A stretch of 64,000 nucleotides of DNA from Mycobacterium sp. 1274761.0 (GTDB taxonomy: Bacteria > Actinomycetota > Actinomycetes > Mycobacteriales > Mycobacteriaceae): the NCBI RefSeq assembly GCF_001668615.1, contig NZ_LZMC01000108.1, forward strand, positions 1 through 64,000, read 5' to 3'. Position 1 is the stretch's first letter, and each line of letters opens with the position of its first letter. The position numbers and the translations under genes were made by a program. Positions 16,097-25,301 of this stretch are shown one piece after another. The notes beneath the pieces are model-generated. The model did not search any database. It saw nothing but the letters and a program-made list of their open reading frames with translations, and was not told the origin of the DNA.

Positions 16097-19000
16097 GCTG
16101 CCGCCCGTCCAACGTCGAGCAGGTCGGAGATCGCCGTGATCAATAGCGACGGCGGCTGCCAGCTGAACACTCCTGCCGGGTGGCCGTCGACCACCGGCGT
16201 GTCGGGCCCGCACATTCCCCGCAGAAACAGGTACATCACTCCGCCCAGATGTCTGTCGGGCACATACTCAGGCAGTCGCCATCTCAGAAAGCGGTGCAGC
16301 ACAACGCTGTACAGAAGCGCCTGCAGCGGATAGTCCGAATGCAGCATCGCCTCGACCAGCCGGGGCTGCGCGTAGTCGGCGGCCGTCAACGGCTCCGACG
16401 GATCACCGAGCCAGTTCGTCTTGTAGTCGACGACCATATAGCGGTCGGCGATCCGCAACACCGCGTCGACCGACCCGGACAGATACCCCTTCAACGGCTG
16501 ACCGCCCAACGCGGGACCCGTCAGTCGATCGGCGTACAACGCCAACGGGTCGCCAGCGGGCAGATGCGCCCCCAGCAGTTCGCCGACATGCGAGAGCCGG
16601 ATGTCCGGCGCGGCTGACCTGAGATCACCACCAGCCAAAGGGAATTCGAAATCCATCTCACGCATCCGGTCGGCCAGCCCGATCTGCCGCAGCGTCACCC
16701 CGCCGGCGAGCGGGCCCAGGGGAGAGTCGTGCATCGGCACCATCGCGGCGGCCAGATCGGCAGGGGCGACGTCGACGGGCCACCACGCCATGTGCTCGCG
16801 GATCTTCGCCTCCAACTCCGCGGCCATATCGACCGCGAACGGATCGGCCGTCTCCAGCACCGCGTGCACCAGCGTGCCGAACTTCGCGCCCATGGGCAGA
16901 TGCGCCATCGGCGAAGGCACATCCGCGCCGACCGCCGTCGTCGTCAACGGAATCTCGGCGACCTCGTCGTCCAGCTCTATCACCTCCGGCTCGCTGCTCA
17001 CCGGCGTGGTCTCCGCGGCGCGGATCAGCCCCGAGTACGACGTCCGGCGCCACGCCGCGTCGATCGCCCGATGGAAGTGCCGCACGTCCAGATCCCCGCG
17101 CGGCTGTTCAGCGGGCAAGGAAGGCACCCGACGCGCCACCGATTCCTCGATCACCAACCCGTCCGCGGCCTCCCACTCCGTGAACCGCGCCATCGCGTCG
17201 TCGTCGGAAACCTTGTCCGGCGACACGCGATCCGGCACCTCCGCCTCGCCTGGCCGTCGCCCGCGCAGCAGCCGCGACAGGCCGCCGTTCGGCTCGTCCC
17301 ACGAAGGCGCCCACCACGCCACCACCTGTGACTGCGCCCGCGTCATCGCCACATACATCAGCCGGCTGTCGTCGCTGGCATCCTCGTGACGGCCGGCCGC
17401 CGCCACCGCGTTGAAGTCCGAGCTGTCGTCGCCGCCGACATGCAGGCACCGCTGGTCGCCGTCATGGAACAACACCAGCTCGCGGGCCTGCACGTTGCGG
17501 TTGAACGCGAACGGCAGGTATATCACCGGGAACTGCAGACCCTTGGCCACCCACACCGTCATGATCTGCACCGCTGCGGCGTCATGGTCCAGTCGTCGCG
17601 CACGTTCGGTTGCGCCGCTGCGTTCTTCACGCTGCTCGCGCAGCCAGTCGCGCAGCGCGGGCAGGCTGAACTGCTCGCGGTGGGCCGCCTCCTGCAGCAG
17701 CTGGGTCATGTGCGCCAGGTCGGTCATCTGCCGCTCGCCGCCCTGCCAGGACAGCACGCGGTCGCTCATCCCGCTGAGCTGCGCGGCCGCGAAGATGGCG
17801 GCGACACCGCGTTCGCGGGCGTGGCCGGCCCACTCCCGCAGTGATTCCGCGATCTCGTCTGTCAACCCGTCGCCGCCGGACACCAACTCGTCGGCGGTCT
17901 TACCGAAGAACATCGTCGCCGCGGCTGCGCGCACCATGCCCGGCCGATGCGGCTGGTCGAATGCCTCCAGCAGGCACAGCCAATCCTCGGCAGCCGCGGA
18001 GTTGAAGATGTCGGAGTCGCCGGTGTACACCGCCGGGATGCCGGACGCGCACAGCGCGCGATAGCAGGCGCGGGCATCCTTGTGGCTCTCCACGATCACC
18101 GCGATGTCGCGTGCCTCCAGCGGTCGTCCGTCGAACGTGGCACCGGAGGTCAACAGTTCGCCGATGTCAGCCGCCAGGTCCTTCGGGATGTGCTGACGCA
18201 GATCCGATATCGCGATGGTGCGGGTTCCCTTGCAGCCGAACAGGTCCCGTTTGACGACGCGCAGCCGGAGCGGATCGGTGCACGGCGCGCCCGCGAGCCG
18301 AGAGCTGTGGTACCGCGCTTCGACGTCGTGCACGACGATTCTCGGGTCGCCGAGGTGGGCGCCGCCCAGCAGCGTCTGCAGCCGCTGCACCAACGCGGCG
18401 TCACTGCGCCAGTTCTTGTTCAGCGTCTTGCGTACGCCTGCCGTCTCGGCCGCCTTGAGATAAGTGACGATGTCACCGCCGCGGAACGCGTAGATCGCCT
18501 GCTTGGGGTCGCCGATCAGGATCAGCGTCGAGCGTTTGGTGAAGGCGCGGTCGATCACCTTCCACTGTACCGGGTCGGTGTCCTGGAACTCGTCGACCAT
18601 GACGATGGGCCATCGCTGATGCATCCGCAGCTGGGCCGGGGAGTCGTCGGCGTCGAGCGCATCGGCCAGCCGGGTGAGCAGGTCGTCGTAGCTGATGATG
18701 CCGCGGCGGCGCTTGCGGATTTCCAGTTCGGACAGAACGTCTTTCGCGAACGCGACGCATACGGCCGCCCGGGAATCCGGCGGCGGGTCCTGCGGCCGCA
18801 GCTCGGTCGCCGGATGCTTGACGACCTCGCGGGCCAACCGCAGCGCGTCGCCGTGGCTGAGTTGCGGGTCGTCACGCTCGTGCCCGAAGTGGCGCAGGTA
18901 CAGGTCGTCGACGATCTCAGTGACCAGCTCGTCGAGGCTCTCCACCAACGTGACACCCGAGTCGCTGTCACCGGCCACCCCGAGCGACTTGAGCACCGTC

Positions 19001-19380
19001 TGGCAGAACTGGTGGGTAGTGGCGATCGTCGCGGCGTCGAACGCGGCCAGCGTGTCACGCAACCGCTGGCGACGCAACAACCGCTCGTCGTCGCCGCACT
19101 TCAGCAGGTGCTCGATGACCTGGTTGTCACCGACTTGCCTCGGATCGTCGAAAGCCACAACGGAGTCGACGATTTGGCGGCGCACCCGATCCCGGAGTTC
19201 GAGGGTGGCCATTCGGCCGAACGTGATGAGCAGCATCTGGTCCAGCGTCGCCTCGCCCTCGGCAATGTACCGGGTGACAAGGCCCGCCAACGCGAACGTC
19301 TTACCCGTGCCCGCGCTCGCCTCCAGCACGGTGGTTGACCGCGCGGGGGGCAGCGGGCCCAACAGATCGAACGTGCGCAT
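16093..19380 (-). CDS. recB: Exodeoxyribonuclease V beta subunit
   Basis: RecB is the 3'-5' helicase and nuclease subunit, 1095 residues, matching the family length. Walker A ASAGTGKTFAL is at 21-31; DEFQDTDPVQW and LIGDPKQAIYAFRGGD are the UvrD-type motifs II and III. The C-terminal nuclease domain shows GSVDAVLRI and VVDYKTNWLGD with the metal-binding Asp and the Lys. The start is taken at ATG 19380 (MRTFDLLGPL); upstream in-frame starts would read through a 28-bp tandem repeat. Translation is probably coupled to recC upstream. Confidence 0.93.
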   Translation of the reverse strand: MRTFDLLGPLPPARSTTVLEASAGTGKTFALAGLVTRYIAEGEATLDQMLLITFGRMATLELRDRVRRQIVDSVVAFDDPRQVGDNQVIEHLLKCGDDERLLRRQRLRDTLAAFDAATIATTHQFCQTVLKSLGVAGDSDSGVTLVESLDELVTEIVDDLYLRHFGHERDDPQLSHGDALRLAREVVKHPATELRPQDPPPDSRAAVCVAFAKDVLSELEIRKRRRGIISYDDLLTRLADALDADDSPAQLRMHQRWPIVMVDEFQDTDPVQWKVIDRAFTKRSTLILIGDPKQAIYAFRGGDIVTYLKAAETAGVRKTLNKNWRSDAALVQRLQTLLGGAHLGDPRIVVHDVEARYHSSRLAGAPCTDPLRLRVVKRDLFGCKGTRTIAISDLRQHIPKDLAADIGELLTSGATFDGRPLEARDIAVIVESHKDARACYRALCASGIPAVYTGDSDIFNSAAAEDWLCLLEAFDQPHRPGMVRAAAATMFFGKTADELVSGGDGLTDEIAESLREWAGHARERGVAAIFAAAQLSGMSDRVLSWQGGERQMTDLAHMTQLLQEAAHREQFSLPALRDWLREQREERSGATERARRLDHDAAAVQIMTVWVAKGLQFPVIYLPFAFNRNVQARELVLFHDGDQRCLHVGGDDSSDFNAVAAAGRHEDASDDSRLMYVAMTRAQSQVVAWWAPSWDEPNGGLSRLLRGRRPGEAEVPDRVSPDKVSDDDAMARFTEWEAADGLVIEESVARRVPSLPAEQPRGDLDVRHFHRAIDAAWRRTSYSGLIRAAETTPVSSEPEVIELDDEVAEIPLTTTAVGADVPSPMAHLPMGAKFGTLVHAVLETADPFAVDMAAELEAKIREHMAWWPVDVAPADLAAAMVPMHDSPLGPLAGGVTLRQIGLADRMREMDFEFPLAGGDLRSAAPDIRLSHVGELLGAHLPAGDPLALYADRLTGPALGGQPLKGYLSGSVDAVLRIADRYMVVDYKTNWLGDPSEPLTAADYAQPRLVEAMLHSDYPLQALLYSVVLHRFLRWRLPEYVPDRHLGGVMYLFLRGMCGPDTPVVDGHPAGVFSWQPPSLLITAISDLLDVGRAAA

Positions 19381-19436
19381 CAGATTCTTCTGCTCCTCAC
19401 GTGCGCATCGAATTCTTGTGCTCCTCACGTGCGCAT
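19371..19436 (-). repeat. 28-bp tandem repeat carrying ribosome site and start of recB
   Basis: Units at 19371-19398 and 19399-19426 match at 25 of 28 positions, and a partial third unit covers 19427-19436. On the minus strand each unit contains ATGCGCACG, and a GAGGAGC ribosome-binding sequence lies 10-12 bases upstream of the next ATG. The ATGs at 19436 and 19408 read only M-R-T-stop; only the one at 19380 opens recB. The first overlaps the recC stop (TGATG). Confidence 0.8.
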
Positions 19437-22400
19437 CAGCCGTCCATCGCTCTCAGCATCGGCAGCCAAAGCCGGCAGGCGTAGTCGCCGAGGCCCGCGT
19501 CGATGAGCACGCGCAGCCATGCCCCCTCACCCCAGGTCCGCACATGTGCCGGTTCGGCGTCTTCACCGGGATAGCGGTCGGATTTCCACCGGTAGCCCGC
19601 GACCCGTTGCGGGTCGCCGTGGGTGTGAACGGCTTCGGCCCAGGCGTAGGACGTTTTGACCGGCAACGGGAGTGGCTCGCGGCGTCCCGCGTCGTACATA
19701 TCCACAAGATCGGCGAGCAGGTCTCGCGCCGGTTCCGCCGGGCGGCGCAACATCTCCTGACGCGGTGTCGTGCCCCGCTTGGCGCGGCCGATACATACTG
19801 CAGCCCAATCCCGGCTCGGATCGTGAGCGAGCAACGCCAACAGGGGAATCCACGACTGCAGCAGGTGACGGCCGTCGAGCTTGGAGTACGTCACCGCCAC
19901 CAGCCGCTCGCTGAACACGGGGGAGACGGTGCCGGTGAGGCGTCGCCCGCCCAGGTCGATGTCGACGTCGACCGCGTCGGCTCTGGCACTGCGGTAGCCG
20001 CGGGCGACCTCGGCCAAAAGAATTGCCTGGTCCCGGATCTCGGTGGCCTTGCGCCAGCCGAGCTGTCCCGGAGGCAATGTGCCGCGCCGCCATTCGGCTT
20101 GCCGCGCCTGGTCAGGCTCCATGTCGTGCAGCATGTCGTCGAGCATCCGGTCGCCGACCGTCCACTCCTCCAGCGCGTTGATGTCGACCGGCATGGCGTC
20201 CTCGACACCGTCGACCTCCCACGGCAGCGTGTAGTCCAACGCGCGGTAGAAGCCCTTCACCGGGTCGCGGAAGAACGCAGCGAGATCGGCCAGCACCACG
20301 TCGTCGGGCGGGGGAGCGGGCAGCGGGCCGGAGATGAACGGCGGCTTCTCGGCGCGCTGGCCGGTGCGAGCCTTGGCCGCGTTCAGCACGGTGTTGTCGA
20401 AGGTGAAAGGTTCGTCAGGGATGAGCGCGTCGGGGATGACGTTGCGAGTATCGAAGGGCTGCAACGGATGTTTGACGACGACGGCGCGGCGAACCTCGTG
20501 TTCGGTGGTGAGGTCGAGGGTGTCGAGCAGCTCGGCCAGTGGTACTGCGGGCGGGCGCTCCTGGCCAGAGTATTCGTCGGCGCCGGTGTAGGTGATGACG
20601 AGCTTCTCGGTGGCGGCGCCGATCGCGTCCAGCAGCAATTGCCGGTCCTCGGAACGGATGTCGCGTTCGCCGGTCATGGGGTCGCGGGCCAGTACGTCGT
20701 CCCCGTCCATTACGCCGAGCCGCGGGAACACACCATCGTCGAGGCCGACGAGGCATACCACCCGGTGCGGCACCGACCGCATGGGCACCATAGTGCACAC
20801 CGTCAGGGTGCCGGTGCGGAAGTTGGCCCGTGTCGGCCGTCCGGCCAGGTGACGGTCCAGCAGCGCGCGGATGTCGGGCAGACGCATGGTGGTCTCGGCC
20901 CGCGGCCCCGCGTTGGTACGCACATCGGCGAACTCGCGTTGCAGCTGGCTGGTCTGCCAGGCATCGTCGTCATCGACGTGGGCCAGCCGGTCGATGCCCG
21001 TCTCCAGCGCAGCGAGCCACCGGTGCAATGGCTTTGCGCCGGTGAGGGAGTCGACGACGTCCTCCAGCCGGCTTATGTATTCGGCGAGTTGGCCGGCAAG
21101 GTCGACGCGGTTGCTGCTGACATCGTCGAGCGGCAGGGTGGTGTCGATCCAGGCGCGTGAGTCGTCGGACATCGCGACGCCGGCCAAGATGCGGTCGATG
21201 CCGAAACGCCATGTGTTCTGGATGAAGTCGACCCCGTAGGGCTTGCGGTGGTCACGGTCGAAACCCCAGCGGATGTTGGCCTGTCGCACCCAGCGGGTGA
21301 TGTCTTCGAGGTTGTCGTCGGTGAAACCGAAGCGGGCCCGTACCGGTGCGGCCTGCGCGAAATTGAGCACCTCGCTGGACGTGACGCGGCCGCTGGCCAG
21401 CGCGAGCAGTTGCGACGCGACGCCGAGTAGCGGGTTGGTCTGCACCAGCGAGCGGTCGGCCAGACGGACCCGCAACTTGTGCGCGGAATGGATGCCCTTG
21501 ATCATGTCACCGAGCCCGAAGCCGGCTACGATGAGCGGTGCATACGCCTCGATGTCAGGACACATGACGAGGATGTCGCGGGGCTCGAGCGTGGGGTCGT
21601 CGGCGAGAAGGCCGAGCAAAACCTCACGGAGAACATCGATTTGGCGCGCGGGGCCATGGCAGCTGTGCACTTGCACCGAGCGGTCGTCGCGCGTGTGTGT
21701 CCGGCCGTCGCGTCGCACGGCGTTGGCGGTGATGTCGGACTGCAGCCAGCCCAGCAGAGTTTCGGGATGGTCGCGGCCGCCGAGGTACTCGTCGGTCTGC
21801 GGCTCGAGGGGGAGGCCGCGCTGTAGCTCGCGGAGGTCACGGCCGAGGGTGGCGAGCAGCGGATGGCCCACCTGACGGTGGCTGGTGTCTGTGCGGCGGG
21901 GAATCTGGCCGTGGACGTCGGCCAGCGATTGCCACAGGTTGTCGCTGGGATGCGGCAGCCACAGATGCAGGTCGTGGTGGGTGGAGAGCGCCTCGAGCAG
22001 TTCGATCTCGGTGGTGGGCAGGCGGGTGTGGCCGAAGAGCGATATTCGCTCAGGCAGATCGATGGGCGACTCCTGCAGTGTGGCAAGCGTTTTGGCGTGC
22101 CGGATGTGTGGTGGATCGGCTTGGACGCGGTTGAGCACCGCACGCCACAGGTGGGGCTGCCATGCGAGATCAGCGGTGACTGCGTCGTCGGCGCCGTTTT
22201 CCCAGTCGATGAGCAGTTTCGGACGCTGGCGCGCGTAGGAGGCGAAGAGCCCGGCCAGCCGCCGTGCGACGGCGTAGCGGCGGCCCATCCGTAGTTCGCG
22301 TTCCTCGCCTGCCTCGAAGTGTCCGAGGTGTGTCGCGAGCGGTTTGCACCAGCTGTCGTCGCAGCTGGCGTCGATGACCTCGAGCAGCGGCCAGACGAGT

Positions 22401-22714
22401 GCGTCGGGATGCCAGGGGTCATCGTCGGTGGTGCCGGTGATCAGCCCCAGTATCTCAGCGATGAGCGAGCGCGGATTGCGGAACGAGATGCCCGCGCAGA
22501 CGCCGTCGGCCGAGCCGACGATTCGGCGTCCGTCGTGACCGGTGCCGCGGCCGAGGACGTGCGACAGCCGTTGACTGAGCCAACGTTCGATGCCCTTGGC
22601 GGGGACGATGACGACTTCCTCGGTGAAGGGGTCGGGCAGCGGATCGGCGAGCAGGGCACCGAGTCCGTCGGCGAGCAGGTCGGTGCGTTCAGCACGATGG
22701 ATGTGAAACGCCAT
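19436..22714 (-). CDS. recC: Exodeoxyribonuclease V gamma subunit
   Basis: RecC is the large non-catalytic subunit that recognises DNA and holds the complex together. The 1092-residue product starts MAFHIHRAERTDLLADGL and includes the conserved VPAKGIERWLSQRLSH, ISLFGHTRLP, LHLWLPHPS and HRVVCLVGLDDGVFPR segments. It is the first gene of the recC-recB-recD operon. The start ATG at 22714 is 138 bases from the divergent HD-hydrolase gene, and that spacer contains a long inverted repeat. Length is as expected. Confidence 0.92.
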   Translation of the reverse strand: MAFHIHRAERTDLLADGLGALLADPLPDPFTEEVVIVPAKGIERWLSQRLSHVLGRGTGHDGRRIVGSADGVCAGISFRNPRSLIAEILGLITGTTDDDPWHPDALVWPLLEVIDASCDDSWCKPLATHLGHFEAGEERELRMGRRYAVARRLAGLFASYARQRPKLLIDWENGADDAVTADLAWQPHLWRAVLNRVQADPPHIRHAKTLATLQESPIDLPERISLFGHTRLPTTEIELLEALSTHHDLHLWLPHPSDNLWQSLADVHGQIPRRTDTSHRQVGHPLLATLGRDLRELQRGLPLEPQTDEYLGGRDHPETLLGWLQSDITANAVRRDGRTHTRDDRSVQVHSCHGPARQIDVLREVLLGLLADDPTLEPRDILVMCPDIEAYAPLIVAGFGLGDMIKGIHSAHKLRVRLADRSLVQTNPLLGVASQLLALASGRVTSSEVLNFAQAAPVRARFGFTDDNLEDITRWVRQANIRWGFDRDHRKPYGVDFIQNTWRFGIDRILAGVAMSDDSRAWIDTTLPLDDVSSNRVDLAGQLAEYISRLEDVVDSLTGAKPLHRWLAALETGIDRLAHVDDDDAWQTSQLQREFADVRTNAGPRAETTMRLPDIRALLDRHLAGRPTRANFRTGTLTVCTMVPMRSVPHRVVCLVGLDDGVFPRLGVMDGDDVLARDPMTGERDIRSEDRQLLLDAIGAATEKLVITYTGADEYSGQERPPAVPLAELLDTLDLTTEHEVRRAVVVKHPLQPFDTRNVIPDALIPDEPFTFDNTVLNAAKARTGQRAEKPPFISGPLPAPPPDDVVLADLAAFFRDPVKGFYRALDYTLPWEVDGVEDAMPVDINALEEWTVGDRMLDDMLHDMEPDQARQAEWRRGTLPPGQLGWRKATEIRDQAILLAEVARGYRSARADAVDVDIDLGGRRLTGTVSPVFSERLVAVTYSKLDGRHLLQSWIPLLALLAHDPSRDWAAVCIGRAKRGTTPRQEMLRRPAEPARDLLADLVDMYDAGRREPLPLPVKTSYAWAEAVHTHGDPQRVAGYRWKSDRYPGEDAEPAHVRTWGEGAWLRVLIDAGLGDYACRLWLPMLRAMDG

Positions 22715-22753
22715 CGATGGTCACACTACGGCGTCGGACCGGCGAATCGCTGA

Positions 22754-22821
22754 CACAATGTCGCTCTGAGAGCGCCGCCAGGCATATATAGGCACGGCGA
22801 CGCTGTCAGGCCGACATTGTG
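22754..22821. promoter_or_regulatory. Inverted repeat with 48-base spacer between recC and the HD hydrolase
   Basis: CACAATGTCG (22754-22763) and CGACATTGTG (22812-22821) are perfect inverted copies. Between them is an AT-rich CATATATAGG, the only such stretch in the spacer, which could contain a promoter -10 element. Paired distal sites flanking a promoter suit a DNA-looping or cooperative regulator of the two divergent genes. Confidence 0.4.
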
Positions 22822-22852
22822 GCGGCTCGCCCCTCGGTCACGGAAGGACGAT

Positions 22853-23464
22853 ATGAGCGAGAGAACGACAGAGCCGCGGCTGGGGCCGAAATTTCACGAG
22901 GCGCTCGGGTACGCGGCCGAGTTGCACAACGCGCAGACCCGCAAGGCCAGCGAGGTGCCCTACATCGGGCATCTTCTGTCGGTGGCGGGTCTGGTGATCG
23001 AGGCCGACGGCACCGAGACCGAGGCGATCGCGGCGCTTCTGCACGACGCCGCCGAAGACCAGGGCGGTGAGGCGACGCTGGCCGAGATCGAGGAGCGATT
23101 CGGCGCTGACGTCGCAGCGATCGTCGAGGAGTGCAGCGACACCGTCGTCACACCGAAGCCGCCGTGGCGTCAGCGCAAGGAGAACTACATCAACCATCTG
23201 CATGAGGCGTCGGACAGCACAATCCGGGTGTCGATGGCCGACAAGCTCGACAACGCGCGCGCCATCCTGCGGGACCTGCGCCGCGAGGGTCCGCGGGTGT
23301 GGCAGCGCTTCAACACTGCCGATCCGCAGGACCATCTGTGGTACTACCGGTCACTTCTCGAGGTCTACCGGCATCGCAGCGAAAGCTGGCTGGTCGACGA
23401 GCTGGCGCGGGTGATCCGGGCGCTCGGCGAGGAGATCGGGCCGCCGGTCGCGGCAACAGTGTGA
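22853..23464 (+). CDS. HD-domain phosphohydrolase (MESH1/SpoT-hydrolase-like)
   Basis: This 203-residue protein starts at ATG 22853 behind GGAAGG. It carries the HD-hydrolase pattern: a histidine in YIGHLLSVAGLV, the HD pair in ALLHDAAEDQGG, and a distant aspartate in MADKLDNARAIL. The layout is that of small standalone (p)ppGpp hydrolases and related HD_4 proteins with no synthetase domain. It would act on a nucleotide in the cytoplasm; ppGpp is a possibility only. It is divergent from recC and lies 35 bases from the next gene on the same strand. Confidence 0.75.
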   Translation: MSERTTEPRLGPKFHEALGYAAELHNAQTRKASEVPYIGHLLSVAGLVIEADGTETEAIAALLHDAAEDQGGEATLAEIEERFGADVAAIVEECSDTVVTPKPPWRQRKENYINHLHEASDSTIRVSMADKLDNARAILRDLRREGPRVWQRFNTADPQDHLWYYRSLLEVYRHRSESWLVDELARVIRALGEEIGPPVAATV

Positions 23465-23499
23465 CGGGAGCGCCCGCCTTGACATGTCAGGATGGAGCC

Positions 23500-23931
23500 A
23501 TGCCCGACGACATGGCCTCCGAGCGCGAGTTCAACGAACGCAACATCGAAGAATTTCGCCGTAACGCCGGCAAGGTGGGCGGGCAGTTCGAAGGCTTCCC
23601 GCTGTTGCTGCTGACCTCGACCGGCGCCAAGAGCGGGCACGAGCGGCTCAACCTGATCGGCTACTTCGACATCGACGACAAGATCTACATCGTCGGATCC
23701 GCGGCCGGCCGCGATAGCAGCCCCGCGTGGGTCTTCAATCTGCGGGCCCACCCCGACGCCCAGGTCGAGATCGGCGACGCCCCGAAAAAGCCCATCAAAG
23801 CCCGCGAACTTCCGCGGGCCGAACGCGACCGGATTTACGAGATCATCAAGCAGCGCGCGCCGGGTTTCGCCGATTACGAGAAGCGCACTGAACGCGTTAT
23901 CCCCGTATTCGAACTCGATACCGACGCTTAA
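23500..23931 (+). CDS. F420-binding nitroreductase-family protein (Ddn-like)
   Basis: This 143-residue protein is of the deazaflavin (F420)-dependent nitroreductase/DUF385 family. Typical features are the N-terminal amphipathic stretch ERNIEEFRRNAGKVGG, the LLLTSTGAKSG loop, and the AAGRDSSPAWVFNLRAHP segment that binds F420 in Ddn. The last third has the usual YEKRTERVIPVFEL. The ATG at 23500 is preceded by GGAGCC and a 10-bp palindrome TGACATGTCA at 23480-23489. The family includes quinone reductases and proteins activating nitroimidazoles. The physiological substrate here is unknown. Confidence 0.85.
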   Translation: MPDDMASEREFNERNIEEFRRNAGKVGGQFEGFPLLLLTSTGAKSGHERLNLIGYFDIDDKIYIVGSAAGRDSSPAWVFNLRAHPDAQVEIGDAPKKPIKARELPRAERDRIYEIIKQRAPGFADYEKRTERVIPVFELDTDA

Positions 23932-24010
23932 CCCGTACCAAGGGCGGCGTGTTTCCTGACGCCCTATAGTGGGGATCCGATCAGCATCACGCTGATCGAT
24001 CATCCGGCCC

Positions 24011-25297
24011 TTGCCGACTCACATTGGAGAACTTTTGCCCTGGTCTCGTCGCGTCCGAATCGGCTCCGCCGCCATCGCACTGGCGGCGGTAGTGCTGCTT
24101 GCCGGAGACGTCGCCGACACCACCGCTTCGTGCTCCACACAGTGCCGAGTAGCCAGCGCCGCGCAGACCCTCTCCGCCCCTGAAGCGCAACCGCCGAAGC
24201 CCGCCGCGATCGGAGTCTTCCCGCAGTCGCTGGCCGAAGACGTCAACCCAGCCGCACCCGTCTCCATCACCGCCTTCGACGGCACGCTCGACAACGTCAC
24301 AATGGTCAACGAGAGCGGCACGACCATCCCCGGCGCGCTCACTCCCGATAAAAAGGGTTGGCACCCCACCCAACAACTCGGCTACGGGCGCACCTACACC
24401 ATGACCATCAACGCGCGCGGCCCCAGCGGTATGCCCACGCGTCAGACGTCGAGCTTCACCACCGTGTCACCCGACTACCAGACGGCGGTGTACCTCAACA
24501 CGATCAATGGCGGCCCACTGGTCGACGGCAACACCTACGGCGTCGGCATGGTCGTCGTCGCCCACTTCGACGAACCCGTCGCCGACAAGGCCGCCGCCGA
24601 GAAACGCCTGCACGTCACCACCAACCCGCGTGTCACCGGGTCCTGGAACTGGATTGACGACCAGAACGCCCACTGGCGGCCCGAAAAGTACTACGCGCCA
24701 GGCACGACGGTCGACGTCACCGCCGACATCTACGGAGCCGACCTCGGCGACGGCTTCTATGGCGAGGAAGACCAGCACGTCTCCTTCAAGATCGGCAACG
24801 CGCACGTGTCGATTGCCGACGACAAAACCAAGCAGGTCAGCGTCTTCGACAACGGCAAGCTGGTGCGCACCATGCCCACGTCGATGGGCAAGGGCGGGAC
24901 GGAAACCGTCGGTGGCAGGACGCTGCATTTCTGGACGCCGCCGGGCACCTACACCGTGCTCGACAAGGGCAACCCGGTGATCATGGACTCAACGACCTAC
25001 GGCTTGGTCGGCTCGGGCGGCTACCGCACCACCGTCCCTTATGCCACGAAGATCAGCATCGACGGCATCTATCTGCACCAGCTGAACGCCACCGTCTGGG
25101 CGCAGGGAAACACCAACACCTCACACGGCTGCTTGAACCTCAACGGCGAGAACGCCGCCTGGTTCTTCAACTTCTCGGTGCCCGGTGACATCGTCGAAGT
25201 GCACGGCACCGGCGGGCCCCCGCTCACCCTCGCCCAAGGCGGCGACTGGAGCGTGCCGTGGAACGAGTGGCGCAAAGGCAGCGCCATCAACACCTGA
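24011..25297 (+). CDS. L,D-transpeptidase (LdtMt2-like)
   Basis: This protein of about 428 residues has an N-terminal export signal (hydrophobic AIALAAVVLLAG, with no standard lipobox). Two immunoglobulin-like domains follow, matching LdtMt2 (VTMVNESG, QLGYGRTYT, VDVTADIYGADLGDGFYGE), then a YkuD catalytic domain. The catalytic motif is SHGCLNL, with an upstream His in IYLHQL and MPTSMGKGG before it. It makes 3-3 cross-links in peptidoglycan and is the beta-lactam/carbapenem target class. Start choice is uncertain: TTG at 24011 or TTG at 24035, the latter with GGAGA four bases upstream. Confidence 0.88.
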   Translation: MPTHIGELLPWSRRVRIGSAAIALAAVVLLAGDVADTTASCSTQCRVASAAQTLSAPEAQPPKPAAIGVFPQSLAEDVNPAAPVSITAFDGTLDNVTMVNESGTTIPGALTPDKKGWHPTQQLGYGRTYTMTINARGPSGMPTRQTSSFTTVSPDYQTAVYLNTINGGPLVDGNTYGVGMVVVAHFDEPVADKAAAEKRLHVTTNPRVTGSWNWIDDQNAHWRPEKYYAPGTTVDVTADIYGADLGDGFYGEEDQHVSFKIGNAHVSIADDKTKQVSVFDNGKLVRTMPTSMGKGGTETVGGRTLHFWTPPGTYTVLDKGNPVIMDSTTYGLVGSGGYRTTVPYATKISIDGIYLHQLNATVWAQGNTNTSHGCLNLNGENAAWFFNFSVPGDIVEVHGTGGPPLTLAQGGDWSVPWNEWRKGSAINT

Positions 25298-25301
25298 TGC
25301 G

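Noticed and set aside
18695..21160. Long open frame of about 820 codons on the plus strand across recB/recC
   Set aside because: It is antisense to two well-conserved genes and its peptide (Ser/Arg-rich) has no family features. High GC content makes such mirror frames common.
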